A stretch of 64,000 bases of DNA from Vreelandella salicampi. GTDB lineage: Bacteria; Pseudomonadota; Gammaproteobacteria; Pseudomonadales; Halomonadaceae. The notes below the pieces were generated by a model that saw nothing but the letters and a program-made list of their open reading frames with translations, was not told the origin of the DNA and did not search any database. A program made the position numbers and the translations under genes. Shown here in pieces: positions 35,662 to 45,692 of this stretch. Positions within the stretch are counted from its first letter, which is position 1, and each line of letters begins with the position of its first letter. The stretch lies in NCBI RefSeq assembly GCF_013415105.1, contig NZ_JACCDF010000001.1:372001-436000 (forward strand), written 5' to 3'.

Positions 35662-38007
35662 TTACGGTTTACGCGGCCCGCGGCGAGAACGGCGCTGGCC
35701 GTCATTGTTATTACGCTTAGCCGGTTGCTCATTGCGCTGTTTACGCGGCTGACGGCGAGGGCGCGGCTTCTCATCGGCGAGACTGAAATCAATCTTGCGA
35801 TCATCCATGTCGACGCGCGCTACCTGAACCGTGACGCCGTCGCCTAAGCGATACGACGTTCCGGTGCGCTCGCCTTTAAGGCGATGTTTTTCTGCCTCGT
35901 AATGGTAATAGTCAGACGGTAAGGAGGTGACGTGCACCAACCCCTCGACAAAAAACTCATCAAGGCGCACAAAGAGGCCAAACTGCGTGACAGACGCCAC
36001 CGTTCCTTCGAAAGTTTCGCCGAGCTTGTCGGACATGAACTCACATTTCAGCCAACTCTCGACGTCGCGAGTCGCATCATCTGCGCGGCGCTCGGTCATT
36101 GAGCAGTGCTCACCCAGCTCAACCATTTGCTCAAAGGTGTAAGGACACCACTTGCTCGGCGGCTCTACCGGCGCACCTTCGACCCGCAATACCGTATTGG
36201 TTTGCCGCGGCCCACGCAGCACCGAACGGATCGCGCGATGCACGAGCAAGTCTGGGTAACGACGAATCGGTGAGGTAAAGTGAGCATATGCTTGATACGC
36301 GAGACCAAAATGCCCCTCGTTTTGCGGCGAATAAACCGCTTGATTCATCGTGCGCAGCATCACCGTTTGGATGATATCGGCGTCGGGGCGACCGGCGATG
36401 GTTTCACGCAGGGTTTGGAAATCCTGCGGCGTAGGATCGTCTCCACCCGGTAGCGTTAACCCAAGCTCGTTTAAGAACAAGCGTAATTTATCCAACCGTT
36501 CGGGCGTGGGTTTTTCGTGAATGCGGTACAGCGCTGGAAGATCGTGCTTATCCAAAAAGCGCGCCGTCGCCACGTTCGCCGCAAGCATGCACTCTTCGAT
36601 CATTTTGTGCGCATCATTACGGCTACGCGGCACGATTTTTTCGATCTTGCGCTCATCATTAAAGATGATGGCCGTCTCGGTGGTATCAAAATCAATCGCG
36701 CCGCGCTCTTCCCTCGCTTTACGCAGCAGATGATAGAGCTCGTGCAGATCTTTAAGCGGCGCCACGAGGTTTTGGTGCTCCTTGCGCAACGCCTCACCCT
36801 CTTCGCTCTCCTGATCCAACATCGCTGCAACTTTGTTGTACGTCAGGCGCGCGTGAGAGTTCATTACCGCCTCGTAGAAGCGGTAACGGCTGATAGCCCC
36901 TGTCTTCGAGATATTCATCTCGCAGACCATTACCAAACGATCCACTTGAGGGTTCAGCGAACAGAGCCCATTAGAAAGAAGTTCCGGCAACATAGGAACA
37001 ACTTGGCCGGGGAAGTAAACCGAGTTACCCCGTGTGCGACCCTCATCGTCCAGCGGTGCACCGGGGCGCACGTAATGGGAGACATCGGCAATCGCTACCA
37101 GCAATTTCCAGCTGCCTGACTTGGTCTTCCACGCGCAGACGGCATCGTCAAAGTCTTTGGCTGATTCGTCGTCGATGGTGACAAGCGGGACATCGCGTAG
37201 GTCAACGCGGTTTTGCTTGTCATCCTCCTCTACTTCCGCAGAGATCGTGGCGATTTGGTCCAGCACTTCCGGCGGAAATTCGGCAGGAATATCATAGCTA
37301 CGGATCGCAATATCAATTTCCATACCGGGGTCCATGCGCTCACCCAGCACTTCCACTACCTCACCAACCGGCTGAACGCGTGTCGCCGGCTGCTGGGTAA
37401 TGTTGGCAGAAATCACTTGGCCATCTTTTGCCCCGCCGCAAGCACTGTGCGGAATAATGACCTCTTGGGTGATACGTGGATTTTCCGGGATCAGAATGCC
37501 AAATTCAGGTGTATTGCTGCGATAGACCCCGACCATGGTTTGCGTGTTGCGCGCCAGCACCTCTGCAATCGTGGCCTCATCGCGACCGCGGCGGTCACGG
37601 CCGCTGATACGCACGAGGACATAGTCACCGTGAAAAACACGCCGCATCTGCCTGGGGGGCAAAACGAGATCGGGCTTTTTGCCATCGTCGCGCAATAAAA
37701 AGCCAAAGCCGTCGCGGTGCCCTAGCACTTTGCCCTTGATCAAATCTAGCTTATCAATCAAGGCATAAGCACCACGCCGGTCGCGCAGCACTTGGCCATC
37801 GCGTTCCATGGCAGCAAGACGGCGGCGCACGGCTTCCAGCAGGTCTTCATCTTCAAGACCCAGCTTGCGGCTCATATCTTCATGAGTAATCGGCCTGCCA
37901 TACGTTTCCAGCGCTTCTAACAAATATTCCCGGCTTGGCGCGGGGTTATCGTATTTATGCGCTTCGCGGCTGGCGTGCGGATCATCACTTAACGACCAGT
38001 GCTTCAT
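35662..38007 (-). CDS. rnr: Ribonuclease R
   Basis: A 781-residue RNB-family 3'-5' exoribonuclease that degrades structured RNA. Order: N-terminal helix-turn-helix, cold-shock domains (GHRDGFGFLLRDDGKKPDL), the RNB catalytic core with DDESAKDFDDAVCAW (Mg-binding Asp cluster), an S1 domain (GTVASVTQFGLFVRLDEFFVEGLVHV) and a Lys/Arg-rich tail (PRRQPRKQRNEQ...). The frame opens at 38049, but ATG 38007 has AAGGA at about 10 bases and a family-like start. Upstream 38050-38300 holds rnr and tRNA promoters. Confidence 0.96.
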   Translation of the reverse strand: MKHWSLSDDPHASREAHKYDNPAPSREYLLEALETYGRPITHEDMSRKLGLEDEDLLEAVRRRLAAMERDGQVLRDRRGAYALIDKLDLIKGKVLGHRDGFGFLLRDDGKKPDLVLPPRQMRRVFHGDYVLVRISGRDRRGRDEATIAEVLARNTQTMVGVYRSNTPEFGILIPENPRITQEVIIPHSACGGAKDGQVISANITQQPATRVQPVGEVVEVLGERMDPGMEIDIAIRSYDIPAEFPPEVLDQIATISAEVEEDDKQNRVDLRDVPLVTIDDESAKDFDDAVCAWKTKSGSWKLLVAIADVSHYVRPGAPLDDEGRTRGNSVYFPGQVVPMLPELLSNGLCSLNPQVDRLVMVCEMNISKTGAISRYRFYEAVMNSHARLTYNKVAAMLDQESEEGEALRKEHQNLVAPLKDLHELYHLLRKAREERGAIDFDTTETAIIFNDERKIEKIVPRSRNDAHKMIEECMLAANVATARFLDKHDLPALYRIHEKPTPERLDKLRLFLNELGLTLPGGDDPTPQDFQTLRETIAGRPDADIIQTVMLRTMNQAVYSPQNEGHFGLAYQAYAHFTSPIRRYPDLLVHRAIRSVLRGPRQTNTVLRVEGAPVEPPSKWCPYTFEQMVELGEHCSMTERRADDATRDVESWLKCEFMSDKLGETFEGTVASVTQFGLFVRLDEFFVEGLVHVTSLPSDYYHYEAEKHRLKGERTGTSYRLGDGVTVQVARVDMDDRKIDFSLADEKPRPRRQPRKQRNEQPAKRNNNDGQRRSRRGPRKP

Positions 38008-38261
38008 ACGGTCAACATCCTTGATGGCGTTATTAAAAAACAGTGACACATCGCAGGCGAAATACGCCGCGGACGGGCAGGTTCAGCGCTGTAAACGCGA
38101 AAAATATCGGAGTTTTGTTTGGTCATCCACCCAGTATAGCGCCGCCAGATCAATCACCCAACCGTCTAAGGCGCGAAATTAGTACGCAACCCTGCTTAAA
38201 ACAGGCCTAACGCATCGTCTTATAGGCTCAAAACTGGGCGCCTTGAAGGCCGCGAAAAGTC

Positions 38262-38289
38262 TTGCATTTCATCGCTGCCTCGGTATCAT
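38262..38289 (+). promoter_or_regulatory. Promoter of the tRNA-Leu cluster
   Basis: TTGCAT at 38262-38267, 16-base spacer, TATCAT at 38284-38289, followed by the GC-rich discriminator ACGCGCC typical of stable-RNA promoters under stringent control. It lies 11 bases before the first tRNA. Confidence 0.65.
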
Positions 38290-38300
38290 ACGCGCCACTT

Positions 38301-38387
38301 GCCCAGATGGCGGAATTGGTAGACGCGCTAGCTTCAGGTGCTAGTGTCCGTATGGACGTGGAGGTTCAAGTCCTCTTCTGGGCACCA
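38301..38387 (+). tRNA. tRNA-Leu (anticodon CAG), copy 1
   Basis: 87 bases with encoded CCA. Acceptor GCCCAGA pairs with TCTGGGC; anticodon stem CTAGC/GCTAG with loop TTCAGGT gives CAG; the long variable arm is GTCC-GTAT-GGAC; the T arm has GTTCAAG. Copy 1 has an A-U pair at the end of the acceptor stem where the other copies have G-C. Confidence 0.97.
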
Positions 38388-38445
38388 ATGATTGACGGTA
38401 TAAATGTTTTCGTCATTTATTAGTGCAAAAGCAAGATTTGTGTTC

Positions 38446-38532
38446 GCCCAGGTGGCGGAATTGGTAGACGCGCTAGCTTCAGGTGCTAGTGACCGTATGG
38501 TCGTGGAGGTTCAAGTCCTCTCCTGGGCACCA
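38446..38532 (+). tRNA. tRNA-Leu (anticodon CAG), copy 2
   Basis: 87 bases with encoded CCA. Identical to copy 3 except for one swapped pair in the variable arm (GACC-GTAT-GGTC instead of GTCC-GTAT-GGAC), which keeps the pairing. It lies 58 bases after copy 1. Confidence 0.97.
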
Positions 38533-38577
38533 CGTGAACACAAACAGTAAGAAAGCCTAAAAGACCGTATGTGAAAT

Positions 38578-38664
38578 GCCCAGGTGGCGGAATTGGTAGA
38601 CGCGCTAGCTTCAGGTGCTAGTGTCCGTATGGACGTGGAGGTTCAAGTCCTCTCCTGGGCACCA
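38578..38664 (+). tRNA. tRNA-Leu (anticodon CAG), copy 3
   Basis: 87 bases with encoded CCA, acceptor GCCCAGG/CCTGGGC, loop TTCAGGT, 45 bases after copy 2. The three copies are probably one transcript. No clear terminator with a T-run is visible before 38769. Confidence 0.97.
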
Positions 38665-38768
38665 AGGCAATACCGATATTCCCTCTATTATTACTCCCCT
38701 ATCATTAAAAAACGCGACCAACCAGCGCCGCGCTTAATATACCTATACCTACCCACACCCCGCCGACT

Positions 38769-39629
38769 TTACTGAAATCGTCCTGGCCTATTTGCCACTT
38801 GCTCAACGGCCCAGCCCTGCGTGCGAATTTTCTCTTCTAGCGTTGATTCAAGCGAAGCCGAAAGCTCAGGGAAAAAGTCGAGCCCAGTGCGTGCTTCCAC
38901 CTCGTCAATGGATACCAAATAGTCATCTAACGGCTCATTGCCGCGAACATTCTGCGGCATGATAAACGCCAATGCGCGCGGTGTTTCCGGGTGCGGCGCG
39001 ACGATAATTTTATAAAACGCCTCAGGCACTTCAATAAAACCAACGCGGTTGAAGGCGTTATCCATAAAGTTTTCAGGATAGATAGGCCCTGTCACCACTT
39101 GCAGGCGCTCATACCGTGTCGCGAAGTGGTCCATCACCGCTTCTTCTAAGCGCTGCCAAAGCTGCCGGTTTAAGTTCGGCCGTTGCGGCGACATGTTACT
39201 CATAAAAAACGTATCGACCTGCGCGTCGCGACCGTGCACCGCGGCGATAGCGTAGTTGGGTGCTAAATGGCCGCGATCATAACCACTACCAGCATAGCTA
39301 TCGGTACTAATCGGCCACAGAGTGCGCCAATCGGCTTTAAACCCTGGACGCGAGCCAATGCTGGCATTTTCCACCGCCTCTACTTGGTAGCTGACCCACA
39401 GCGCACCCGCGCGCACATCAGACCATCCGACTAAATAGCCTTCATTACGAAAAACACGATGAAATGAGGTCAGGGTTAAACTCTCCCAGCTGGGCACGCC
39501 TGCCCAGGTATAAGCATCGCCGTGCTGACGCTCCTGATATTGCCATAGCCCTGAGCCCAACAGCACAAAAAGCAAAGACACACCAAGGCGGCGCCCTTGA
39601 CGACGCCAGCGTAAAAACGACATACCCAA
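38769..39629 (-). CDS. DNA/RNA non-specific endonuclease (NucA type), membrane-anchored or exported
   Basis: A 286-residue protein with an N-terminal hydrophobic segment (LGVSLLFVLLGSGLW, residues 15-29) after an Arg-rich start: a signal peptide or anchor. The catalytic betabetaalpha-metal motif is DRGH at 118-121 (YDRGHLAPNYA), and MSPQRPNLNRQLW holds the metal-binding Asn. The enzyme should cut DNA and RNA outside the cytoplasm. TTG 39629 fits AGGAG spacing best; ATG 39623 is the alternative. No immunity gene is next to it, so a nutritional or eDNA-processing role is likelier than a toxin. Confidence 0.88.
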   Translation of the reverse strand: MGMSFLRWRRQGRRLGVSLLFVLLGSGLWQYQERQHGDAYTWAGVPSWESLTLTSFHRVFRNEGYLVGWSDVRAGALWVSYQVEAVENASIGSRPGFKADWRTLWPISTDSYAGSGYDRGHLAPNYAIAAVHGRDAQVDTFFMSNMSPQRPNLNRQLWQRLEEAVMDHFATRYERLQVVTGPIYPENFMDNAFNRVGFIEVPEAFYKIIVAPHPETPRALAFIMPQNVRGNEPLDDYLVSIDEVEARTGLDFFPELSASLESTLEEKIRTQGWAVEQVANRPGRFQ

Positions 39630-39727
39630 ACGGCGACACTCCTCATCATTAACCTAAAATACACGTAACACTTAGAAGCACAGCGTCACGCTTGCTTAGC
39701 CCATGCACCTTAACAACGCGACATGCC

Positions 39728-40003
39728 TTACCAGCCGAGTGAGAACATCGTCTCAAGGTCGTGGCGGGAATGAACCTGCATTGCATTGAGAGTTTCGGTG
39801 TCGCTAATTCCCTCAACGGTATTCAAGCGCTCAGTGACGAGATCCGCCAGGCTTTCAAAATCACGGGTGCGTGCAATCGCGACCAAATCGTAGCGGCCAC
39901 ATGTGGAATAGACTTCACTAATGCCTTCAACATCGGCTAAACGCTCTGCCACAGCTTTGACCTGGCCCTTCTCGGTATTGATTAAAATCACAGCATTTTG
40001 CAT
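39728..40003 (-). CDS. Lrp/AsnC ligand-binding-domain protein (no HTH)
   Basis: A 91-residue protein equal to the RAM (regulation of amino acid metabolism) domain of Lrp/AsnC regulators: AVILINTEKGQVKAVAERL, GISEVYSTCGRYDLVAI and a C-terminal TLNAMQVHSRHDLETMFSLGW. The N-terminal helix-turn-helix is absent and the upstream sequence does not encode one in frame, so it is a single-domain member, probably an oligomeric effector-binding protein. A homologous family is known in archaea and proteobacteria without clear function. Confidence 0.88.
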   Translation of the reverse strand: MQNAVILINTEKGQVKAVAERLADVEGISEVYSTCGRYDLVAIARTRDFESLADLVTERLNTVEGISDTETLNAMQVHSRHDLETMFSLGW

Positions 40004-40283
40004 TTCACGACCTCACTTGCACACAGGAAAATGATAATAAATAGAAGCAGTTTCAGGAGTATAACAGCGCCCTGCCAAGCCGCGTAGCCTTGCAAGAAAG
40101 CCGCCTTTTAAATACCGCGCGTGGCGAATTGTCGCTACCGCGCTAAGGTTATTCGCACTCTGGTGCGCGTTCCGCTAATATGTTGATGAACTCCGAAAAG
40201 CAGGTCTTGTCGGAGCTTTAAAGAGGTGGAAAACCACCCGATCACCGTGACCAAACGTCAGACCGTGACGAGAAGGAGATATC

Positions 40284-40598
40284 ATGGCTAATTATAGTCG
40301 TCGTGACTTTATGCGTAACAGCGTGCTCGGCCTTGCCGCTTTGCCGCTGGGTGCCGGCATCCTGTCGAAAACAGCCTTTGCCCAAGACCTGCCGCGCCTG
40401 GACCCATCTGCAGCCAACGCCCAAGCGCTTAATTACGTAGAAGTCGCAAGCGAAGCCAGCGACCACCCGGCTTACGAGGAAGGTGAACGCTGCGATAACT
40501 GCATGTTCTACACAGCTGAAAACCAAGGATGCCAGCTGTTCCCGCAGAACAGCGTCGAGCCGGCTGGCTGGTGCCAGTCCTGGACGTCAGCAGGTTAA
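40284..40598 (+). CDS. High-potential iron-sulfur protein (HiPIP), Tat-exported
   Basis: A 104-residue precursor. The N-terminus has a twin-arginine signal (SRRDFM at 5-10) and a likely cut after AFA at residue 33. Four Cys at 70, 73, 83 and 97 (CDNC, GC, WC) match the [4Fe-4S] ligand pattern of HiPIP, a soluble periplasmic electron carrier that donates to terminal oxidases or reaction centres. AAGGAG lies six to seven bases before the ATG. The leader contains a GGTGG-AAAA-CCACC hairpin at 40225-40238. It is single, with a terminator behind it. Confidence 0.95.
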   Translation: MANYSRRDFMRNSVLGLAALPLGAGILSKTAFAQDLPRLDPSAANAQALNYVEVASEASDHPAYEEGERCDNCMFYTAENQGCQLFPQNSVEPAGWCQSWTSAG

Positions 40599-40620
40599 AA
40601 CTAGCGCGCATACAACGCTA

Positions 40621-40658
40621 AGCACAAAGAAGCCCGCCTATGCGGGCTTCTTTGTGCT
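40621..40658. terminator. Bidirectional terminator between HiPIP and spoVR
   Basis: A perfect 17-bp inverted repeat, 40621-40637 with 40642-40658, loop CTAT. The core GCCCGC-CTAT-GCGGGC is followed by TTCTTT on both strands, so it serves the convergent HiPIP and spoVR transcripts. Confidence 0.82.
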
Positions 40659-40688
40659 TAAAAAGCCAAAAGCCGCCGTTCGCTCTCT

Positions 40689-42254
40689 TTATTCCTGCGT
40701 GTCCTCAACCGGCCAATGGTAATGTCGCATGATACGACCCTCCTGCATCGACACCAATTTCACCGGAAACCCCCACAGCTGATGCAGATGACGCACCACC
40801 GGGTAGACGCTACGCGCAAGCGGCCGACGGCTGTCTTGAACATGATGCAGGGTAAGCGAACGATCTCCGCGAATCGCCGCTTCCACCACTTGGATATTCG
40901 GCTCCCGCACCGATAACGCATACTGCGTCGCGAGAGCCTCGCGCACGCGGCGATAGCCACGCTCGTTATGAATGGCCGCGACATTCAGCATCTCTTCTTG
41001 ATCGTCATCCACCACCATGAAAAGTTTGAGATCGCGCATGACCTTGGGCGACAAGAACTGCTGAATAAACGACTCATCTTTAAAGTTACGCATGGCGAAC
41101 TCCAACGTTTCCCGCCAGGGGCTGCCCGCCATGTCCGGAAACCACTGACGATCCTCCTCCGTTGGCGCTTCACAAATACGCTTGATATCCATGAAAATCG
41201 CAAACCCCAGCGCATAGGGGTTGATGCCGCTGTAATAAGGGCTATCAAAATCGGGCTGATTAATGACCGCCGAATGCGACTGCAAAAATTCTAGCATCAG
41301 CCCTTCATCGACCGTGCCCTCATCGTACAAGCGGTTCATCAATGTGTAGTGCCAAAAGCACGCCCAGCCCTCGTTCATCACCTGTGTTTGCCGCTGAGGA
41401 TAAAAATACTGCGCCAGCTTGCGTACGATACGTACTATTTCGCGCTGCCAGGGCGCAAGAAGCGGCGCGTTCTTTTCGATGAAGTAGAGCAGATTTTCTT
41501 GCGGTTCTGGCGGGTAGACGCCGCCAGCATGTAGCCCCAGCGGGTCGTCCTCCTGCGATAGCGAGCCCGGTAGCGGTTCACTGCCGTCTGGGGCATCCGG
41601 AATGGTTCGCCAAAGCAGGTTCACCTGGGTTTGCAGATACGCTTCGCGCTCCGATTGGCGCTTGGCCTCTTCCTGGGCGGAGATAGGCGATGGGCGCTTG
41701 TAGCGATCCACGCCATAGTTCTGCAGCGCATGACAGGCATCCAACAACTGCTCGACCGCCGCCACCCCGTGACGCTCTTCGCACTTGGCGATGTACTTAC
41801 GCGCAAACACTAGATAGTCGACGATGGAGTCGGCATCCGTCCACGTGCGAAACAGATAGTTCCCTTTAAAAAACGAGTTGTGTCCGTAGCAGGCGTGCGC
41901 CATTACCAGCACCTGCATCATCAGCGTGTTCTCTTCCATGAGATAGGCAATGCAAGGGTTGGAGTTGATCACGAGCTCATACGCCAACCCCATCTGCCCG
42001 CGTTTGTACGCCTGCTCCACGGCGAGGAACTGCTTACCGAACGACCAGTGGTGATAGCCCACCGGCATACCCACGCTAGCGTAGGCATCCATCATCTGCT
42101 CGGTGGTGATGACTTCCATCTGGTTGGGATACGTATCCAAGCGATACTCATCGGCAAGCCTTGCAAGCTCGGCATCAAAGCGTTCCAACACAGCAAAGCT
42201 CCAGTCCGAGCCGGTCGCAATGGGTTGGCGTTTTTTTCTCCCAAGAGCACTCAT
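40689..42254 (-). CDS. SpoVR/YcgB family protein
   Basis: A 521-residue soluble protein of the SpoVR family (named from a Bacillus spore gene; called YcgB in E. coli). Recognisable segments are YPNQMEVITTEQMMDAYASVGMP with YHHWSFGKQF, AYLMEENTLMMQVLVMAHACYGHNSFFKGN, and NEGWACFWHYTLMNRLYD. The biochemical role is unknown. AAGGAGG lies before ATG 42254. It is 10 bases downstream of yeaH and is the last gene of the prkA-yeaH-spoVR operon, which in enterobacteria is under RpoS and nitrogen-starvation control. Confidence 0.94.
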   Translation of the reverse strand: MSALGRKKRQPIATGSDWSFAVLERFDAELARLADEYRLDTYPNQMEVITTEQMMDAYASVGMPVGYHHWSFGKQFLAVEQAYKRGQMGLAYELVINSNPCIAYLMEENTLMMQVLVMAHACYGHNSFFKGNYLFRTWTDADSIVDYLVFARKYIAKCEERHGVAAVEQLLDACHALQNYGVDRYKRPSPISAQEEAKRQSEREAYLQTQVNLLWRTIPDAPDGSEPLPGSLSQEDDPLGLHAGGVYPPEPQENLLYFIEKNAPLLAPWQREIVRIVRKLAQYFYPQRQTQVMNEGWACFWHYTLMNRLYDEGTVDEGLMLEFLQSHSAVINQPDFDSPYYSGINPYALGFAIFMDIKRICEAPTEEDRQWFPDMAGSPWRETLEFAMRNFKDESFIQQFLSPKVMRDLKLFMVVDDDQEEMLNVAAIHNERGYRRVREALATQYALSVREPNIQVVEAAIRGDRSLTLHHVQDSRRPLARSVYPVVRHLHQLWGFPVKLVSMQEGRIMRHYHWPVEDTQE

Positions 42255-42264
42255 CAGAACCTCC

Positions 42265-43551
42265 TTACCCGGCTTGGCTCAAGCGGCGCTTGAATAGCTC
42301 GCGGAATACCGGGTAAATCTCGCCCGCTTCGACAATCTGGCGCATGGCGAAACGCTCGGGAAATTGTGCCGCCACGCTTTCGTACTCCTGCCACAGCGAT
42401 TGATGGTCGTGAGGCGTGATTTCCACGTAGGCGTAATACTGCAGCTGCGGCATTAACTCTTTGACCAGCAACTCGCGGCAAGTGCCGGAATCATCGTCCC
42501 AGTTATCGCCGTCGCTGGCCTGGGCCACATAAAGATTCCATTGGTTCGGCGGGTAACGCGCCTCAATAATGTCGTTCACCAGCGTCAAGGCGCTCGATAC
42601 GATGGTACCGCCGGTTTCGCGGGAGTAGAAAAACTCCTCCTCGCCGACCTCGCGGGCGGTGGTGTGGTGGCGCACAAACACCAGCTCCACTTTTTCGTAG
42701 TGCTTCTGCAAAAATAGGTAGAGCAGCAAAAAGAAGCGTTTGGCGATGTCTTTATGCTGCTGGGTCATCGAACCGGACACGTCCATCACGCAGAACATCA
42801 CGGCTTTGCTGGAAGGCTGTGGCTGCGCTTGCAACTGATGGTAGCGCAGATCGTACGTGTCGATGAACGGCACGGCTTCGATGCGCTTTTTCAACCGCTC
42901 AATTTCCGCTTTCAGTTCGCTGATGCGGGCGGGGTTGCGTAACACCGGGTCTTTTCGCTCTTCTGCCGTTAGTGCCGCTTCGGCTTCTCTAAGGGCACGC
43001 TTGATCGGCGCGCGCATGGCGATACGCCGAGCGTAAGCCTCGCGCATCGAGCGGGTAATGCTGATCCGCGACGGCACGCCCTCACGCGCCAACCCCGCCC
43101 GCACCATTTTTACTTCTTCCATTGATTTCAGCGGCTTGCGCTGCAGGTGCGGCAGTTCCAAACCGTCAAATACAAACTCCAGAAATTCTTCCCGGCTTAG
43201 GGTAAAGGCGAATTCGTCCATGCCTTCGCCCTGATTGGATGCACCGCCTTCGCCTGCGCCACCACCGCCCTGACCGTCGGGGCGGCGGATTTTATCGCCT
43301 TCAACAAACTCCTTGTTACCCGGCGCGACAATACTTCTCTCCCCGCCGTGTCCGTGCTGAAAAACCGGCTCGGAGATATCTTTGGCGGGGATCGAGACCT
43401 TTTCCCCGCGCTCCATATCGGTAATGGAGCGGCGGTTGACCGCTTCTTCCACCGAGCGCTTGATATGCTTGCGGTAGCGCTCTAAAAAGCGCTGCCGATT
43501 GACCGCACTTTTGTGCTTGGCATTGGGGCGTCGATCAATAAAGTAGGTCAT
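42265..43551 (-). CDS. YeaH/DUF444 family protein with VWA-like domain
   Basis: A 428-residue protein of the YeaH family. The N-terminus is basic ([15 protein letters not shown]), a Gly-rich linker lies at 90-110 (GGGGAGEGG), and a von Willebrand A-like metal site DVSGSM begins at Asp257. The remaining part [18 protein letters not shown] is typical of DUF444. It probably works with the PrkA kinase next to it as a substrate or partner. GGAGG before ATG 43551; the gene lies 47 bases after prkA. Confidence 0.94.
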   Translation of the reverse strand: MTYFIDRRPNAKHKSAVNRQRFLERYRKHIKRSVEEAVNRRSITDMERGEKVSIPAKDISEPVFQHGHGGERSIVAPGNKEFVEGDKIRRPDGQGGGGAGEGGASNQGEGMDEFAFTLSREEFLEFVFDGLELPHLQRKPLKSMEEVKMVRAGLAREGVPSRISITRSMREAYARRIAMRAPIKRALREAEAALTAEERKDPVLRNPARISELKAEIERLKKRIEAVPFIDTYDLRYHQLQAQPQPSSKAVMFCVMDVSGSMTQQHKDIAKRFFLLLYLFLQKHYEKVELVFVRHHTTAREVGEEEFFYSRETGGTIVSSALTLVNDIIEARYPPNQWNLYVAQASDGDNWDDDSGTCRELLVKELMPQLQYYAYVEITPHDHQSLWQEYESVAAQFPERFAMRQIVEAGEIYPVFRELFKRRLSQAG

Positions 43552-43598
43552 ACGACCTCCTAAAAACTGGCATCGAGCGTAAAATACGAAAACCGCAC

Positions 43599-45521
43599 CT
43601 ACTGCGATTTACGCACGCGCAGGTACCACTCGGACAGCAAGCGCACCTGCTTTTCGGTGTAGCCACGCTCTTTCATACGCTCGACAAAATCTTCGTGTTT
43701 TTTCTGGTCGGATTTCGATGCCTTGGCGTTGAAAGAAATCACCGGCAGCAGCTCTTCGGTATTGGCGAACATCTTGTGCTCGATCACGCCTTTGAGTTTT
43801 TCATACGACTGCCAGCTCGGGTTCATGCCATTATTTTGCGCCCGCGCCCTTAGCACAAAGTTGACCACCTCGTGGCGGAAATCTTTGGGGTTGGAAATGC
43901 CCGCCGGCTTTTCGATTTTTTCCAGCTCTTCGTTGAGCGCCTGGCGATCCAACAGCTCGCCGGTTTCAGGGTCGCGGTACTCCTGGTCTTGAATCCAGAA
44001 ATCGGCGTAGATCACGTAGCGATCAAAAATATTCTGGCCATACTCGCTGTACGATTCCAAATACGCGGTCTGGATCTCTTTACCGATAAAGTCGACGTAG
44101 CGCGGCGCCAAGAACTCCTTAATAAACCCCAGATAACGCTCGAACACCTCGGAGGGCAGCTGCTCGCGCTCAAGCGCTTGTTCCAACACGTACAGCAGAT
44201 GCACCGGGTTGGCGGCGACTTCGGTGCTGTCGAAGTTGAAGACTTTGGAGAGAATTTTGAACGCAAAGCGGGTCGAAAGCCCTTCCATGCCTTCGTCTAC
44301 GCCCGCTGCGTCGCGGTACTCTTGAATCGACTTCGCCCGTGGGTCGGTGTCTTTCAAGTTCTCACCATCGTAGACCCGCATTTTGGAGTAAATACTCGAG
44401 TTTTCCGGCACCTTCAAGCGCGAAAGTACCGAGAACTGCGCCAGCATGCGCAGTGTATCCGGCGCGCAGGGAGCATGGCGTAGCGAGGAGTCTTCCAGCA
44501 GTTTCTGATAGATTTTGATCTCTTCAGAAACGCGCAGACAGTACGGCACCTTGACGATATACACCCGATCAAGAAACGCCTCGTTATTGCGATTATTGCG
44601 AAATGCCTGCCACTCGCTTTCGTTGGAGTGGGCAAGAATGATGCCGTCAAACGGGATCGCGCCCATGCCTTCGGTGGGGTTGTAATTACCTTCCTGCGTT
44701 GCCGTGAGAAGCGGATGCAGCACCTTAATTGGCGCCTTGAACATCTCGACAAACTCCATCAACCCCTGGTTGGCGCGACAAAGCCCGCCGGAAAAGCTGT
44801 AGGCGTCGGGGTCATCTTGTGAGTAAAGTTCCAGCTGGCGGATGTCCACCTTACCCACCAGCGACGAAATATCCTGGTTATTCTCATCGCCCGGCTCGGT
44901 TTTGGAGATGGCGATTTGATTAAGCCGCGACGGATAAAGCCGTACCACGCGAAACTGCGAAATATCACCGCCGTACTCTTTCAACCGTTTAGCCGCCCAG
45001 GGCGACATCACGCTCTTTAAGTAACGGTGCGGAATACCGTACTCTTTCTCCAACAGCTCGCCATCTTCCTCCGGTGAGAAAAGCCCCAGCGGTGATTCAT
45101 ACACTGGTGAGCCTTTAATGGCATAAAACGGCATCCGCTCCATCAGAAGCTTCAAGCGCTCCGCCAACGACGATTTACCCCCGCCGACAGGCCCTAGCAG
45201 GTAAAGAATCTGCTTGCGCTCCTCTAGCCCCTGCGCCGCGTGACGGTAGTAAGAAACGATCTGTTCAATGGCCTCTTCCATACCGTGAAATTCGGCAAAA
45301 GCCGGGTACCGGCGGATGACCTTATTGGAAAAAATCCGCGAAAGCCGAGGGTCTTTTGCCGTATCAATGACCTCGGGCTCACCAATCGCTTCCAACATTC
45401 GCTCCGCCGCGCTGGCATACGTAGTGGGGTCGCGTTTACATAGCGCCAAGTACTCTTCTAGGCTCATGTCTTCTTGCTGAACACGGGCGAAACGGTCTTG
45501 AACGTGGTCAAAGATGCTCAT
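43599..45521 (-). CDS. PrkA/YeaG serine protein kinase with AAA+ domain
   Basis: A 640-residue PrkA-family protein. The N-terminal AAA domain has Walker A GPVGGGKS at 110-117; the C-terminal third is the PrkA kinase-like domain. E. coli YeaG is a serine/threonine kinase that autophosphorylates and acts in sustained nitrogen starvation. GGAG precedes ATG 45521. First gene of the operon; the upstream 246-base region contains a long inverted repeat at 45693-45724. Confidence 0.95.
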   Translation of the reverse strand: MSIFDHVQDRFARVQQEDMSLEEYLALCKRDPTTYASAAERMLEAIGEPEVIDTAKDPRLSRIFSNKVIRRYPAFAEFHGMEEAIEQIVSYYRHAAQGLEERKQILYLLGPVGGGKSSLAERLKLLMERMPFYAIKGSPVYESPLGLFSPEEDGELLEKEYGIPHRYLKSVMSPWAAKRLKEYGGDISQFRVVRLYPSRLNQIAISKTEPGDENNQDISSLVGKVDIRQLELYSQDDPDAYSFSGGLCRANQGLMEFVEMFKAPIKVLHPLLTATQEGNYNPTEGMGAIPFDGIILAHSNESEWQAFRNNRNNEAFLDRVYIVKVPYCLRVSEEIKIYQKLLEDSSLRHAPCAPDTLRMLAQFSVLSRLKVPENSSIYSKMRVYDGENLKDTDPRAKSIQEYRDAAGVDEGMEGLSTRFAFKILSKVFNFDSTEVAANPVHLLYVLEQALEREQLPSEVFERYLGFIKEFLAPRYVDFIGKEIQTAYLESYSEYGQNIFDRYVIYADFWIQDQEYRDPETGELLDRQALNEELEKIEKPAGISNPKDFRHEVVNFVLRARAQNNGMNPSWQSYEKLKGVIEHKMFANTEELLPVISFNAKASKSDQKKHEDFVERMKERGYTEKQVRLLSEWYLRVRKSQ

Positions 45522-45692
45522 GGAAATCTCCTATAGCCCAGACTCGGAGGCTAAAAACCCAGCGGGTTGATTCACTTCCAAGTATCGCTTTATCAGCTTA
45601 GCCAGCATTAGCGGAACGTGATGCCATTTCCTTCAACGCAGCGCAAAGTGGCCGGTGGCTAATGCTTAAGAGAACCCAATGAGTCAATAAGT

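Noticed and set aside
38301-38664. Three near-identical repeats with spacers that resemble a CRISPR-like array
   Set aside because: The repeats are 87-base tRNA-Leu genes with cloverleaf and CCA.
38769-39629. Nuclease gene as a secreted toxin with immunity partner
   Set aside because: No delivery domain and no small immunity gene next to it; the signal/anchor suggests an ordinary exported nuclease.
40689-45521. SpoVR as evidence of sporulation
   Set aside because: The SpoVR, YeaH and PrkA set is widespread in non-sporulating proteobacteria.
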